Shown in pieces: positions 1 through 8,391 of a stretch of 64,000 nucleotides of DNA. Position 1 is the first letter of the stretch; each line of letters opens with the position of its first letter. Below the pieces are notes generated by a model. The model made no database searches and was not told the DNA's origin. It was given only the letters and a program-made list of their open reading frames with translations. Source of the DNA: JAJPKK01 sp963702755 (GTDB lineage Bacteria; Pseudomonadota; Alphaproteobacteria; Rhizobiales; Xanthobacteraceae); contig CAVPDZ010000009.1 of NCBI GenBank assembly GCA_963702755.1, forward strand, positions 744,001 through 808,000, written 5' to 3'. The position numbers were made by a program, and so were the translations under genes.

Positions 1-1
1 C

Positions 2-490
2 GGCAATGGGCTCGACGGCGTGGAGACGCTGGCGGATCCCCGGCTCAAAGGCAAACGCCTGGGCATCGTCGCCGGGACGCCGCCCGCCAACTATCTGTCA
101 ATCAACGGCCTGATGTCGTCGGCAAAGCCTTATCCGCTGATGATCGACACCCGCGTCGATTCGTCCGCGGCGGCGATGATCCATGATCTCGACGAGGGGG
201 AGATCGACGCTGCTGTGCTGTGGGGGCCGATGGCGGGCTACTACGCCAAGCAGATGAACCCGCCGGCAACGGTCGTGCCGCTGGTGAAGGAGAGGGGGCC
301 GGGTCCACCGATGGCTTTTTGGATCGGCATGGGCGTGCGCTACACCGATCAGGAGTGGAAGCGTCAGCTTAACCGCATGATCCAGCAGAACCGGGGCGAA
401 ATGAACGCCGTCCTGTCGAGCTTCGGCGTGCCGCTGCTCGACGAGAAAGATCAGCCAATCGCTCCTGCTTCGTTGCAAAAAACACCATGA
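2..490 (+). CDS. Quinoprotein dehydrogenase-associated substrate-binding protein, 3' part
   Basis: The frame is open from the window edge, so the N-terminus and signal peptide lie outside. The visible 160 or so residues resemble the C-terminal lobe of the MoxJ-like periplasmic binding proteins that accompany PQQ-dependent methanol/alcohol dehydrogenases: a GTPPANYL segment at the lobe hinge, a stretch ending in DAAVLWGPMAGYYAK typical of the family, and a conserved tail that leads straight into the next gene. The family is periplasmic and has been linked to assembly or electron transfer of the quinoprotein, not to classical solute uptake. The stop overlaps the start of the CXXCW gene by 4 nt, so the two are co-translated. 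Identity is fairly sure from sequence plus neighbours; the exact role is not established. Confidence 0.8.
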   Translation, partial: GNGLDGVETLADPRLKGKRLGIVAGTPPANYLSINGLMSSAKPYPLMIDTRVDSSAAAMIHDLDEGEIDAAVLWGPMAGYYAKQMNPPATVVPLVKERGPGPPMAFWIGMGVRYTDQEWKRQLNRMIQQNRGEMNAVLSSFGVPLLDEKDQPIAPASLQKTP

Positions 491-1062
491 AGTTCTGCCG
501 CACGAGTGTCGCGATCGCGGTCCTCGCGGCATTCGCGCAGATCACATGGGCGCAACAGCCGCCGCCGCCAGAGCCTCCGACGTACCGCACCGAGAATTAC
601 CGCGCGCCGACGCCGGCGACGCTGAAGGGCGCACGCGTCGTAACGACCGCCGAAGCGGAAGCGATCTGGAAACGCGGCGGTGCAGCCTTTATCGACGTGC
701 TGCCGCGTGCGCCGCGGCCAGCCAATCTTCCGACCGGCACCATATGGCGGGATAAGCAGCGTCTCGACATCCCCGGCAGCATCTGGCTCCCGGACACCGG
801 CTACGGCGAACTCGCGCCGGTCACGGAACAATATTTCCGTGCCGGCCTGAAGGAGATCACGAACGGCGATCAGACCAAGGAGCTCGTCGTCTATTGCCTG
901 CGCAGCTGCTGGATGTCCTGGAATGCCGCAAAGCGCGCCATGGCGATGGGCTACGTCAACGTTGCCTGGTTTCCCGAAGGCACCGATGGATGGGAGGAAG
1001 CCGGGCTGCCGCTCACCGAAGCAAAGCCGGCGCCACGTCCGGGTGAACACCCGGGGGAGTGA
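487..1062 (+). CDS. PQQ-dependent catabolism-associated CXXCW motif protein (rhodanese-like)
   Basis: A 191-residue exported protein. The N-terminus has a short basic start and a hydrophobic stretch ending in ITWAQQ, consistent with a Sec signal peptide. The C-terminal half is rhodanese-like, with the signature cysteine pair C-L-R-S-C-W at residues 137-142, followed by MSWNAAKRA and the family tail GTDGWEEAGLPL. This family occurs next to PQQ-dependent alcohol dehydrogenases; its biochemical activity is unknown to me. ATG at 487 overlaps the upstream stop (ATGA). The reading frame is intact, unlike most of the neighbouring PQQ-linked genes. Confidence 0.88.
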   Translation: MKFCRTSVAIAVLAAFAQITWAQQPPPPEPPTYRTENYRAPTPATLKGARVVTTAEAEAIWKRGGAAFIDVLPRAPRPANLPTGTIWRDKQRLDIPGSIWLPDTGYGELAPVTEQYFRAGLKEITNGDQTKELVVYCLRSCWMSWNAAKRAMAMGYVNVAWFPEGTDGWEEAGLPLTEAKPAPRPGEHPGE

Positions 1063-1065
1063 GGT

Positions 1066-1833
1066 CTACTCCAGCGACTGCTGGATTGCGCGGGCGAGCG
1101 CGCCCAGGCGTTGCTCGATCACCGTCGGCACCTCGCAGACGTAGCTGATCGTCTTACGGCGCTCTTCGAAGATGCGGCGGTCCCAGTTGATGGCGTTGCC
1201 AAGTTCATCGAGCTTGGCCTGATCGCGATTGGGATCATCTTCGAGTTCGCGAACTTGCCGGGCTTTGGAGCGGATCTGTTCCGCAAAGGCCTTTTCCTGT
1301 TTGGAAAATCGTTCAATTCCGTTCATGACATCGGTGCGCTCGTGATTGAGCGTCGCAAAGACACCGGCGAACAGAAGTTTGGCGCGCGGCTGTTTTTCTT
1401 TGGGGTCAGCCGCAAGAAAATCGGTGACCGCCTTTTCCGCGTCTTCGATCGGTGTGCGGCGGGCGGAAACGCGAGCCACGAGATCCCTGATCTGGGTGTC
1501 ATTCTCCCAGGTCGTGCCGACGTCATCGATCGGCGGCCCAGCCCATATCGCGGCGACGGAGAGTTCCGGCACCTTGATCTGGCGACAGGGCCAATCAGGG
1601 TAGCGCGGATCGGCCGCAAACGACGTGACGGGCGATGCCGGCGCGCCGGCGATTATCGTTAGGACAACCGCCGCAATGAATCGGCAAAGCTGGCGGGCCT
1701 TTGTCTGGTCATTCCGGAGCGCCGCAGCAAAGCGGAGGCGAGCCCGGAATCCATATTCCTCGGCAGGGGCTATGGATTCCGGGCTGCCGAGCTTTGCTCG
1801 GCCCCCGGAATGACGTTGTGCGTGGCTCCTCAT
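1066..1833 (-). CDS. Hypothetical exported protein with a repeat-derived N-terminus
   Basis: Frame of 255 codons. From about residue 48 there is a hydrophobic segment (FIAAVVLTIIAG) and an AxA-like region, so the mature part is probably periplasmic. The rest is charged and helical (KQEKAFAEQIRSKARQVRE), suggesting a coiled coil, with three mature cysteines. The ATG at 1833 overlaps the stop of the permease gene (ATGA), implying translational coupling. However, the first 40 or so codons are the palindromic repeat at 1708-1814, and no ATG, GTG or TTG exists in frame between the repeat and the signal-like segment. Either the repeat inserted into the 5' end and donated in-frame codons, or a base error hides the real start. 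Similar small proteins sit beside PQQ-linked ABC genes; function unknown. Confidence 0.6.
   Translation of the reverse strand: MRSHAQRHSGGRAKLGSPESIAPAEEYGFRARLRFAAALRNDQTKARQLCRFIAAVVLTIIAGAPASPVTSFAADPRYPDWPCRQIKVPELSVAAIWAGPPIDDVGTTWENDTQIRDLVARVSARRTPIEDAEKAVTDFLAADPKEKQPRAKLLFAGVFATLNHERTDVMNGIERFSKQEKAFAEQIRSKARQVRELEDDPNRDQAKLDELGNAINWDRRIFEERRKTISYVCEVPTVIEQRLGALARAIQQSLE
1708..1814. repeat. Palindromic dispersed repeat (gtcattccgg...ccggaatgac)
   Basis: About 107 bp with terminal inverted repeats gtcattccgg / ccggaatgac and an inner pair ggaatccat / atggattcc, able to fold as a long imperfect hairpin. Elements of this kind are abundant in genomes of Bradyrhizobium and Rhodopseudomonas relatives, usually between genes. 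Here the element lies at the 3' end of the permease gene and inside the start of the next frame. Confidence 0.8.
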
Positions 1834-2683
1834 GTGCCGGCTCCGGGTTCCGTGCGGCGCGCCAGAAAGCCTCGCGACGGTTCGTAGGCAAGGATGGCGC
1901 CGACCATGAATACGATGGTGCAGCCGCTGACAACCGCCAGGGACAGCCAGTTGATCTGCTCATAAAGCGCGAAGCGGATGAGCTCGACCGCGTGGGTGAA
2001 CGGATTGAACTGGCAGATATAGTAAAGCACCGGGCTCGCCTCCTGCACCCGCCACAGCGGATAGAGCGCGGACGAGGCGAAAAACATCGGAAAGATCACG
2101 AAGTTCATCACGCCGGCAAAATTCTCAAGCTGCTTGATGACCGAGGAAATCAACATCCCAAGCGCGCCAAGCATCAACCCGGTCAGAATGATGCGCCGGC
2201 AACAGCGTGAGATATCCAAGCGGCGGCGGCTCGATTTCCCAGAACCAGGCAATGACGAGAAAGGCGTAGACCTGCAGCAGGGATACGGCGGTGCCGGCCA
2301 GGAGCTTGCAGGAGAGCAGATACCAGCGCGGCAACGGGCTCACCAGCAACGTGCGCATGTTGCCCATCTCGCGGTCATAGACCATCGAGAGCGATGACTG
2401 CATGCCGTTGAACAGCTGGATCATCGCGATCAGGCCGGGCGCGATGTAAACCTCGTAGAGGACGTAGGTCTCGTAAGGCGGAATGATCGAGACGCCGAGA
2501 ACCTGGCGAAAGCCGACGGCGAAGATGAAGAGCCATACCAACGGCCGCACCAGCGCCGAAATAAAGCGCTCGCGCTGGTGCAGGAAGCGCAGAGCCTTCG
2601 CGCCACACGATGCCTTTCAGGCAGATGAGATATTGCGACGGCGAAAATCCGCTCGGCGCGCGCACCGCGAGTTCGATCGTCAT
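1830..2683 (-). CDS. pedC: PQQ-associated ABC-2 type transporter permease (PedC family)
   Basis: Integral membrane subunit of the ABC system found with PQQ alcohol dehydrogenases (PedC of the phenylethanol cluster in Pseudomonas). The protein starts MTIELAVRAP at 2683, the ATG overlapping the ATPase stop. It continues through several hydrophobic segments with YDREMGNMRTLLVSPLPRWY, the ABC-2 coupling region, to EPGAGT at the end. Three pieces lie in different frames, with breaks near 2585 and 2200; joined they give about 284 residues, the usual length. Both breaks fall inside conserved sequence, so assembly indels are likelier than a dead gene. Substrate unknown. Confidence 0.75.
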
Positions 2684-3458
2684 GCGGCCTCGCTTGTTCC
2701 CGCGCCCGGCGACGATCTGCGCGAGCCGCGCGAAGGCGTCGCCGATATCGCGGGCGCCGGCGTCAGCGATCACTTGTGCGACCGGACCGTGGGCCAACAC
2801 CTGACCGTGATGCAGCACCACGACATCGTCGCCCTCGGCGACCTCGTCGATCAGGTGGGTCGCCCACAGCACGCTGAGGCCATCCTGCGGCCACGAGCTG
2901 GCGGACATGCGCGAGGATATCGGCCCGCGATTTGACGTCGAGGCCGACGGTCGGCTCGTCGAGCACGAGGAGGCGCGGCTGGTGCAGCAGCGCGCGCGCG
3001 ATTTCGACGCGGCGCATCTGGCCGCCGGAAAGGTTGCGCGTCTTGTCCTTGGCCCGATCGGCGAGCGCGATGCGCGCCAGCACCTCATTGGCACGTCGGC
3101 GCGCGTCGCGCTTGCCGATGCCATGCAGCGCCGCGTGATAGATCAGGTTCTGCATCACCGAAAGATCGAGATCGAGCGTGCGCGGCTGAAAGACGACGCC
3201 GAGGAGCCGCAGGGCATCGCCCGGCCTGCGGGAAACGTCGTGGCCAAAGATGCGGATCGAGCCATGCTGCGCGGCGAACAGCCGGGTGATCAGCGAAAAC
3301 AGCGTGCTCTTGCCGGCGCCGTTAAGGCCGAGGAGAACCGTGAAAGTCGCGGGCGCGATCGTGAAGGAGACGTTATCGAGCGCACGGCGCGGGCCATAGG
3401 CATAGCCTGCGCCTTCGATCGCAAGCGCCGCCGGCTCCACGTCCCTGACGCCGTGCAT
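2680..3458 (-). CDS. PQQ-associated ABC transporter ATP-binding protein
   Basis: Cytoplasmic ATPase partner of the permease that follows. Visible in order: Walker A GLNGAGKST, Q-loop VVFQPRTLDLDLS, signature LSGGQMRRVEIARAL, Walker B LLVLDEPTVGLD, and H-loop ATHLIDEV (after a frame change near 2893). A second frame change near 2705 is needed to reach the end, SEAA followed by TGA, which overlaps the permease ATG as ATGA. ATG at 3458. With both breaks closed the length is about 259 residues, normal for the family. The nucleotide-binding motifs are all intact, which argues for a functional gene damaged only in the assembly. Confidence 0.8.
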
Positions 3459-3559
3459 TGTCTCCGTCCCGATGCTTTTGCCGCGGTTTCAAAGCCGCGC
3501 ATACCAGTTCGCCGTTGCGGCTCGCGCCGTGCTTTTGTCTTATCAAAAGGCTAGGCGCG

Positions 3560-4539
3560 CTACCGTTGAGAAATCGTCACACCCCACGGCAGCTCGCCGA
3601 CCTGGATCGACTTGATCACCTGCAGGCTCGCGACGTCGATGACCGATACGTCGTTGGAAACGCCGTTGGTGGTCAAAAGATATTTCTCGTCCGGCGTCAG
3701 CGCCATGTGCCAGACGCGCTGCCCAACCAGCAGATATTTCTTGACCTCGTGGGTCGTCCCGTCGATCACGGCGACGCGGTTCGCGGGACCGAGCGCGACA
3801 AAGCCGGTCTTGCCGTCCTTGGTGAGCGTGATGCCGACCGGCTGGATTGCCTCGCTCCGCAGCCCGGGAATCGCAAAGGTGATCTTCTTGATCACCTCAT
3901 GCTTGGCCGGATCGATGATGCTCACCGTGCCGCCGACCTCGGACGACACCCACAGTTCGGAATTGTCGCGCTTGAACTCGGCAAAGCGCGGCCGCGAATC
4001 GACCAGCACATTGGCGACGATCTGGTGCGTCTGCGGTGTCGATGAAGTGCGCCATGTTGGTCGTTTCGGAGGTGTTGACCAGGATCTTGCCGTCGGGGCT
4101 GATGCCCATGCCTTCCGGCTCGACGCCGACCTGCACCTCGCCCATGCGGCACGCGCTTCTCGAGGTCGATGATCGTGACCGTGTTGGTGTCCTCGTTGGC
4201 GACATAGAGAATCTGGCCGGTCGGGTCCTGGGTGAACAGCTCGGGGTCCGGTCCTGACGGCAGGTTGGCGACGACTTCGTTCGATTTGGTATCGATCATC
4301 TGGATCGTGTCATCGTCGCCGACGGCAGACGAGGACGAATTTGCCGTCCTTGGTCAATTCGATGCCGCGCGGGCCGTTGCCCAACCTTGATGGTGCCGAT
4401 GACGGCCAGTTTGTCGGTATCGATGATGGTGACGGTATTGCCCTTCTCGTTGGATACATAGGCGGTGAATGCATTTGCCGGCGCCGGCCCGCAGCAAGGG
4501 CGAGCCGAGGCCAAGCAAACTCGATTTGATCGTATTCAT
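3560..4539 (-). CDS. YVTN-type beta-propeller protein of the PQQ alcohol-oxidation ABC cluster
   Basis: Periplasmic beta-propeller of the repeat family encoded with PQQ-linked ABC transporters. Repeated units of the form TVTIIDTDKLAVIGTIKVG, YVANEDTNTVTIIDLEKR, and SSEVGGTVSIIDPAKHEVI are visible, each a propeller blade. The start MNTIKSSLLGLG at 4539 begins a signal-like peptide. The coding sequence jumps frame at about 4485, 4380, 4320, 4150 and 4030; each piece joins in register with the next, giving roughly 325 residues. The density of breaks is the highest in the window. Possible roles include binding the quinoprotein or its cytochrome; that is inference. Confidence 0.72.
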
Positions 4540-4564
4540 TTGATCGTATTCATCGTCCGCAAAC

Positions 4565-5748
4565 TCATTGCAGTTTGCATTTGCTCTCGGGTCGGTCGAA
4601 GCCAAGCGTGTCGAATTCCGAAAACTGATGCAGAAAGCCTTCCTGCGGCGAGACCGAAACGACGGTTCGTCCGTCGGTAAGCAGGATCGGCTGGCGCAGT
4701 TGCAGGTTCCAGTCGCGTAACGTCAGCCTCTGGCCCTTAAAGGCGGCAAGCGCAAAATCCGGGCTTTTGAAGAAGGCGAGCGCCGCCTTCGGATCGGTGG
4801 AGTTGGTGCGGGTCGCCGCTTTCGCCGATCATGCGCACCGCCATCCAGGCCTGCATGTCGCGCGCGGTCATGCGGCGCGCGAATTCCTTGACGAAGCGGT
4901 CCTGCATCTGCGTCGCGCCCCATTGATCGTTGGAGGCGTCCCAACTCGTCGGCACCAGGCCCGCCGAGCCCGCGACCGGGCGCGGGTCCCAGGTACGATA
5001 AGGCAGATAAGCGGCAAAGACGTCGCTCTCGTCGGCGGCGACGAGCACGTCGTAATCGGGCGCCTGCTGCGTAAAGTCGGGATCTGGCGCTGGACCTGGA
5101 CGACGCCGGTATCCGTTCGGCGGGAGCCGCCGGTATCCTCGAATACGCGCTCCTGAACGATCTTCGCGCCGAAGCGCTTTGCCGAGCGGCGCAGCATGTC
5201 GGCATAAAGCTTGTCGGCATCGTGCGAGCCGACCACGAGCAGCCATTTCTGCCAGCGCTTCCACACAAGATATTGGCCGAGCGCGTCGGCAAGCATCGAG
5301 CGGGTCGGCGCCGATATGGATGACGTTGGCGCGGCAGTCCGCTTCCCGCAGCCGATCGTCGAGCGCGCCGGCATTGAAGAACAGAAGCCCGCGCGCCCGT
5401 CCGGCGTCGGCGGCCTTCAACAGCGCATCCGGCGGCAGATCGGCGACAATGAACGATATGCCGCGGTCGGCGAGCCCCGTAACGGCGGCCGCAGGATCGT
5501 CGCCTTCCTTCAGTTTCACGTCTTCGAGCGTGAAATGCTGATCCGACGAATTTGCCCGTGGTGTTATTGTCGTTGATGGCGGCCTGCGCCCCCGCCAAAC
5601 CATCATTTGCCGCCGGCGTTTCGAGCGGCGAGATGGCGATTCTCGGCTTCACGACGCGCAGATAACCGAGCTTGAATTCGACCGGGTCCGCCGTGGCCGC
5701 GGACAGCAACGCGAGCATGAAACCGATGGTCAAAAGCAGGCGAACCAC
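4565..5748 (-). CDS. PQQ-associated ABC transporter substrate-binding protein
   Basis: Periplasmic binding protein of the branched-chain amino acid type found in PQQ-dependent alcohol oxidation clusters. GTG start at 5748 gives MVRLLLTIGFMLALLS, a clear signal peptide. Then come FKLGYLRVVKPRIAIS and the NDNNTTGKF region typical of this family. The C-terminal part carries LTLRDWNLQLRQPILL and ends in RPESKCKLQ. Frame changes near 5550, 5310, 5100 and 4820 divide it into five pieces that together give about 394 residues. Only 25 nt separate it from the propeller gene downstream, so SBP, propeller, ATPase, permease and the exported protein form one minus-strand operon. Confidence 0.75.
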
Positions 5749-5997
5749 GACAATGCTCCGACAGACCTAACGTCGCATGAGACGATCATAGCGGCCGTTT
5801 GTCTATATAATGAGGCGCATTTCCAAGTTGGCCGCGACGCCTGCGCTTCATTCGGTTGGCTCAGAATAATACATTGAGGGAGGGAACGAGATGTTGAGCG
5901 CAGAGGTTCCACGAGACACAATGCCGCCCATGCTTCGGCGCGATTTTCCACGTGCGACGATGTGCGCTTCGCAGTCGCAACAATCAGGTGAGCCGGG

Positions 5998-7180
5998 ATG
6001 ACTTTGTTATTGGCGAGCGTCAGGGACGCGGACGAGGCCGAGATTGCGGTCGCGGACGGCGCCGACATCATCGACCTGAAGGACCCGTCGCAGGGGCGCG
6101 CTCGGCGCGCTGTCGCCCGAAGCGGTCGAAGCGGTCGTGCGGTCCGTTGCCGGTCGGCGGCCGGTCAGTGCCGTGACTGGCGATCTCCCCATGGAGCCGG
6201 AGGTCGTTGTTGCCGCGGCTGCGCGCATGGCCCAGGCCGGCGTCGACTATGTCAAAGTCGGGCTCTTTCCTGGCCCCGGACGCGAGGACTGTATCCGCGC
6301 ACTGTCGGGGGTGGCACGCGACACCAAACTCGTCGGCGTCATGTTCGCCGACGCCGAAGCCGATATTGGCTTGGTGCCGCTGATGGCCGAATGCGGGTTC
6401 GCCGGGGTGATGATCGACACCGCGCGCAAAGGCGTGGGCTCGCTGCTCGATCACATGGATTTGGCCGCGCTTGAGGATTTCGTCGTGTGCGCCCGGGCCA
6501 ACGGCTTGATGGCGGGCCTCGCGGGCTCCCTGGAAGCGCCCGATATTCCCCGGTTGCTGCTGCTTGATCCCGATTTCCTCGGATTTCGCCGCGCGTTATG
6601 CGCGGAGCACGATCGCGGGGGCTCCATCGATCCGGCGGCAATGCGGCTGATCCGCGAGTTGATCCCGCTCGATCCGCGCAGCCGCGTCGTCGCGCCGTCC
6701 GCGGGTAAGCATGATCAGCATCCGATCGCCTGGGGATATGCGGCAGACCAGGATCCCGAAGGCGGCACCGACCGCATCTTCGTTCACGACTTCGTGATTC
6801 CCGTCCGTGTCGGCGCCTATGCGCGCGAACGCGAGAAGCCGCAGAACGTCAGGTTCAATGTCGACGCGACGATCGTCCGCCATAGCCGCGCTATCGAGAC
6901 CATGCGCGATGTTGTCTCCTATGACGTGATCATGGACGGCATCCGCCTTGTGGTTGCCCGGGCGCACACGCCTTTGGTCGAGACGATTGCCGAGCGGGTC
7001 GCGTCATTTCTCCTGGTGCATCCGCGCGTGATCAACGTCACCGTGCGCGTCGAGAAGCTCGATGTCGGGCCGGGTGCCGTGGGCGTCGAGATCAGGCGCG
7101 AGCGCAAGGCGGAAGTCGCGAACGTCTATCAGCTCTATACCGTAACCGGCGGGGCCACGCGTTCGAACGCGGCCGAGTGA
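5998..7180 (+). CDS. mfnB: (5-formylfuran-3-yl)methyl phosphate synthase fused to dihydroneopterin aldolase-like domain
   Basis: Residues 1 to about 240 match MfnB (DUF556), which condenses two glyceraldehyde-3-phosphate molecules to the furan precursor of methanofuran. The active-site lysines are visible in DLKDPSQG near the start and in MIDTARKGVGSL. One extra base near 6095 breaks the frame. From about residue 265 the same frame continues into TDRIFVHDFVIPVRVGAYA, a dihydroneopterin aldolase (FolB-type) domain with the HTPLVETIAE motif. That domain is expected to act in pterin synthesis for tetrahydromethanopterin. In relatives I recall these as separate genes; here no stop separates them, so this is a fusion or a stop lost to an indel. 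First gene of the C1-carrier operon; the mfnE start follows at the stop. Confidence 0.8.
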
Positions 7181-7814
7181 ATGCGCGCCAAGCGCCAGCT
7201 CGCTGTCATCAAGCTCGGCGGCAGCTTTGCCTTCTCGCGTCATTTGCGCGGCTGGCTCGACGCGATCGCGGACAGCGGCGCCGGGCACGTCGTTGTCGTG
7301 CCCGGCGGAGGTCCGTTCGCGGACGCGGTTCGGGCCGCGCAGCCAAAAATGGGATTTGACGACCGCGCCGCGCATCACATGGCGCTGCTCGCCATGGAGC
7401 AGTATGGCGTAGCGCTCGCGAACCTCAATGCAGCATTCGTCCGCGCGGATTCCGCTATCGGCAATCCGAAATGTTTTGCGCAAAGGCAAAGTCGCGGTGT
7501 GGTCGCCGACGCGGGCCGTGCTCATGGCCAAGGATATCCCGTGGTCGTGGGACGTGACGGCCGACAGCCTTGCGGCCTGGCTCGCAAAGCGCATCGGCGC
7601 CAAGCGCCTGCTGCTGGTGAAGCAGGTCGCGCCTCCCGCCGCCGGCACTTGCGCGCGCGATCTCGTTGCGCGCGGGATTATCGATCCGGCATTTGTGCGG
7701 TTCCTGCCTGCGCGCGGAATTGAAGCCGCCATTGCCGGGCCGGCCGAGCATAAGTCGGTAAGCGCGGCATTGGCCCGCGACATCGCGATCGGCCGTCCGA
7801 TCAGCTTGCGTTAG
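7181..7814 (+). CDS. mfnE: Amino acid kinase-family protein, probable [5-(aminomethyl)furan-3-yl]methyl phosphate kinase
   Basis: Member of the amino acid kinase fold: VIKLGGSFAFSRHL at the N-terminus (phosphate-binding lysine and glycines), HVVVVPGGGPFAD, and LLLVKQVAPP near the C-terminus. In methanofuran synthesis this family member (MfnE) phosphorylates aminomethylfuran phosphate to the diphosphate. The link rests on the fold plus adjacency to mfnB. ATG at 7181 directly follows the upstream TGA. A frame change near 7470 divides the protein into an N-terminal and a C-terminal piece that join to about 211 residues, a normal size. Confidence 0.75.
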
Positions 7815-7839
7815 CGATGGACGAGGGGATCATCTCTCC

Positions 7840-8391
7840 ATGGCCAAGGTGAAGACACCGCGGTGGGCTTGGGCGCTGACGGGATCAGGGCATTTCTTCA
7901 AGGAATGCCTCGCCATGATCCATGAGCTTGATGAGGTAGACCTGTTCGTGACGCGTGCTGCCGCCGAAGTGGTGCGCATGTACAAGCAGGATCTGAGCGT
8001 GCCGAAGTCGACGCGCATTTTCCGCGATACGACGGCGAGCGCGCCTCCGGTCGGCAACTTCTATTACGGCATCTACCATACGCTCGTCGTCGCGCCGGCG
8101 TCGTCGAATACGGTCGCGAAGTGCGTGTACGGAATTTCCGACAGTCTCGCGACCAACGTCTTTGCGCAGGCAGGCAAGTGCCGGGTCCCGGCGATCGTGT
8201 TTGCCTGCGACACCGCTCCCGAACTCGAAACCGAAGCGCCGAAGGGGATGGTGAAGGTCTATCCGCGGCGCATCGACCTTGAGAACACGGCGCGGCTCAA
8301 GACTTTTGACGCAACCCAGGTCGTCGAGACGCTCACCGAGCTCGAACAGGCATTGGCGTCACGCAAGCGCGAGCTCGCGCTCCATGGGTGA
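7840..8391 (+). CDS. Flavoprotein, dihydromethanopterin reductase (DmrB/AfpA-like)
   Basis: A 183-residue flavoprotein of the HFCD/AfpA type. The N-terminal WALTGSGHFFKECL is the FMN-binding loop, and LVVAPASSNTVAKCVYGISD is the family signature. Members of this family reduce dihydromethanopterin to the active tetrahydro form in archaea and in bacteria such as Burkholderia xenovorans (DmrX/DmrB). Operon position between mfnE and the pteroate-synthase-like gene supports a role in maturation of the C1 carrier. The stop overlaps the next start by 8 nt. Confidence 0.75.
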   Translation: MAKVKTPRWAWALTGSGHFFKECLAMIHELDEVDLFVTRAAAEVVRMYKQDLSVPKSTRIFRDTTASAPPVGNFYYGIYHTLVVAPASSNTVAKCVYGISDSLATNVFAQAGKCRVPAIVFACDTAPELETEAPKGMVKVYPRRIDLENTARLKTFDATQVVETLTELEQALASRKRELALHG

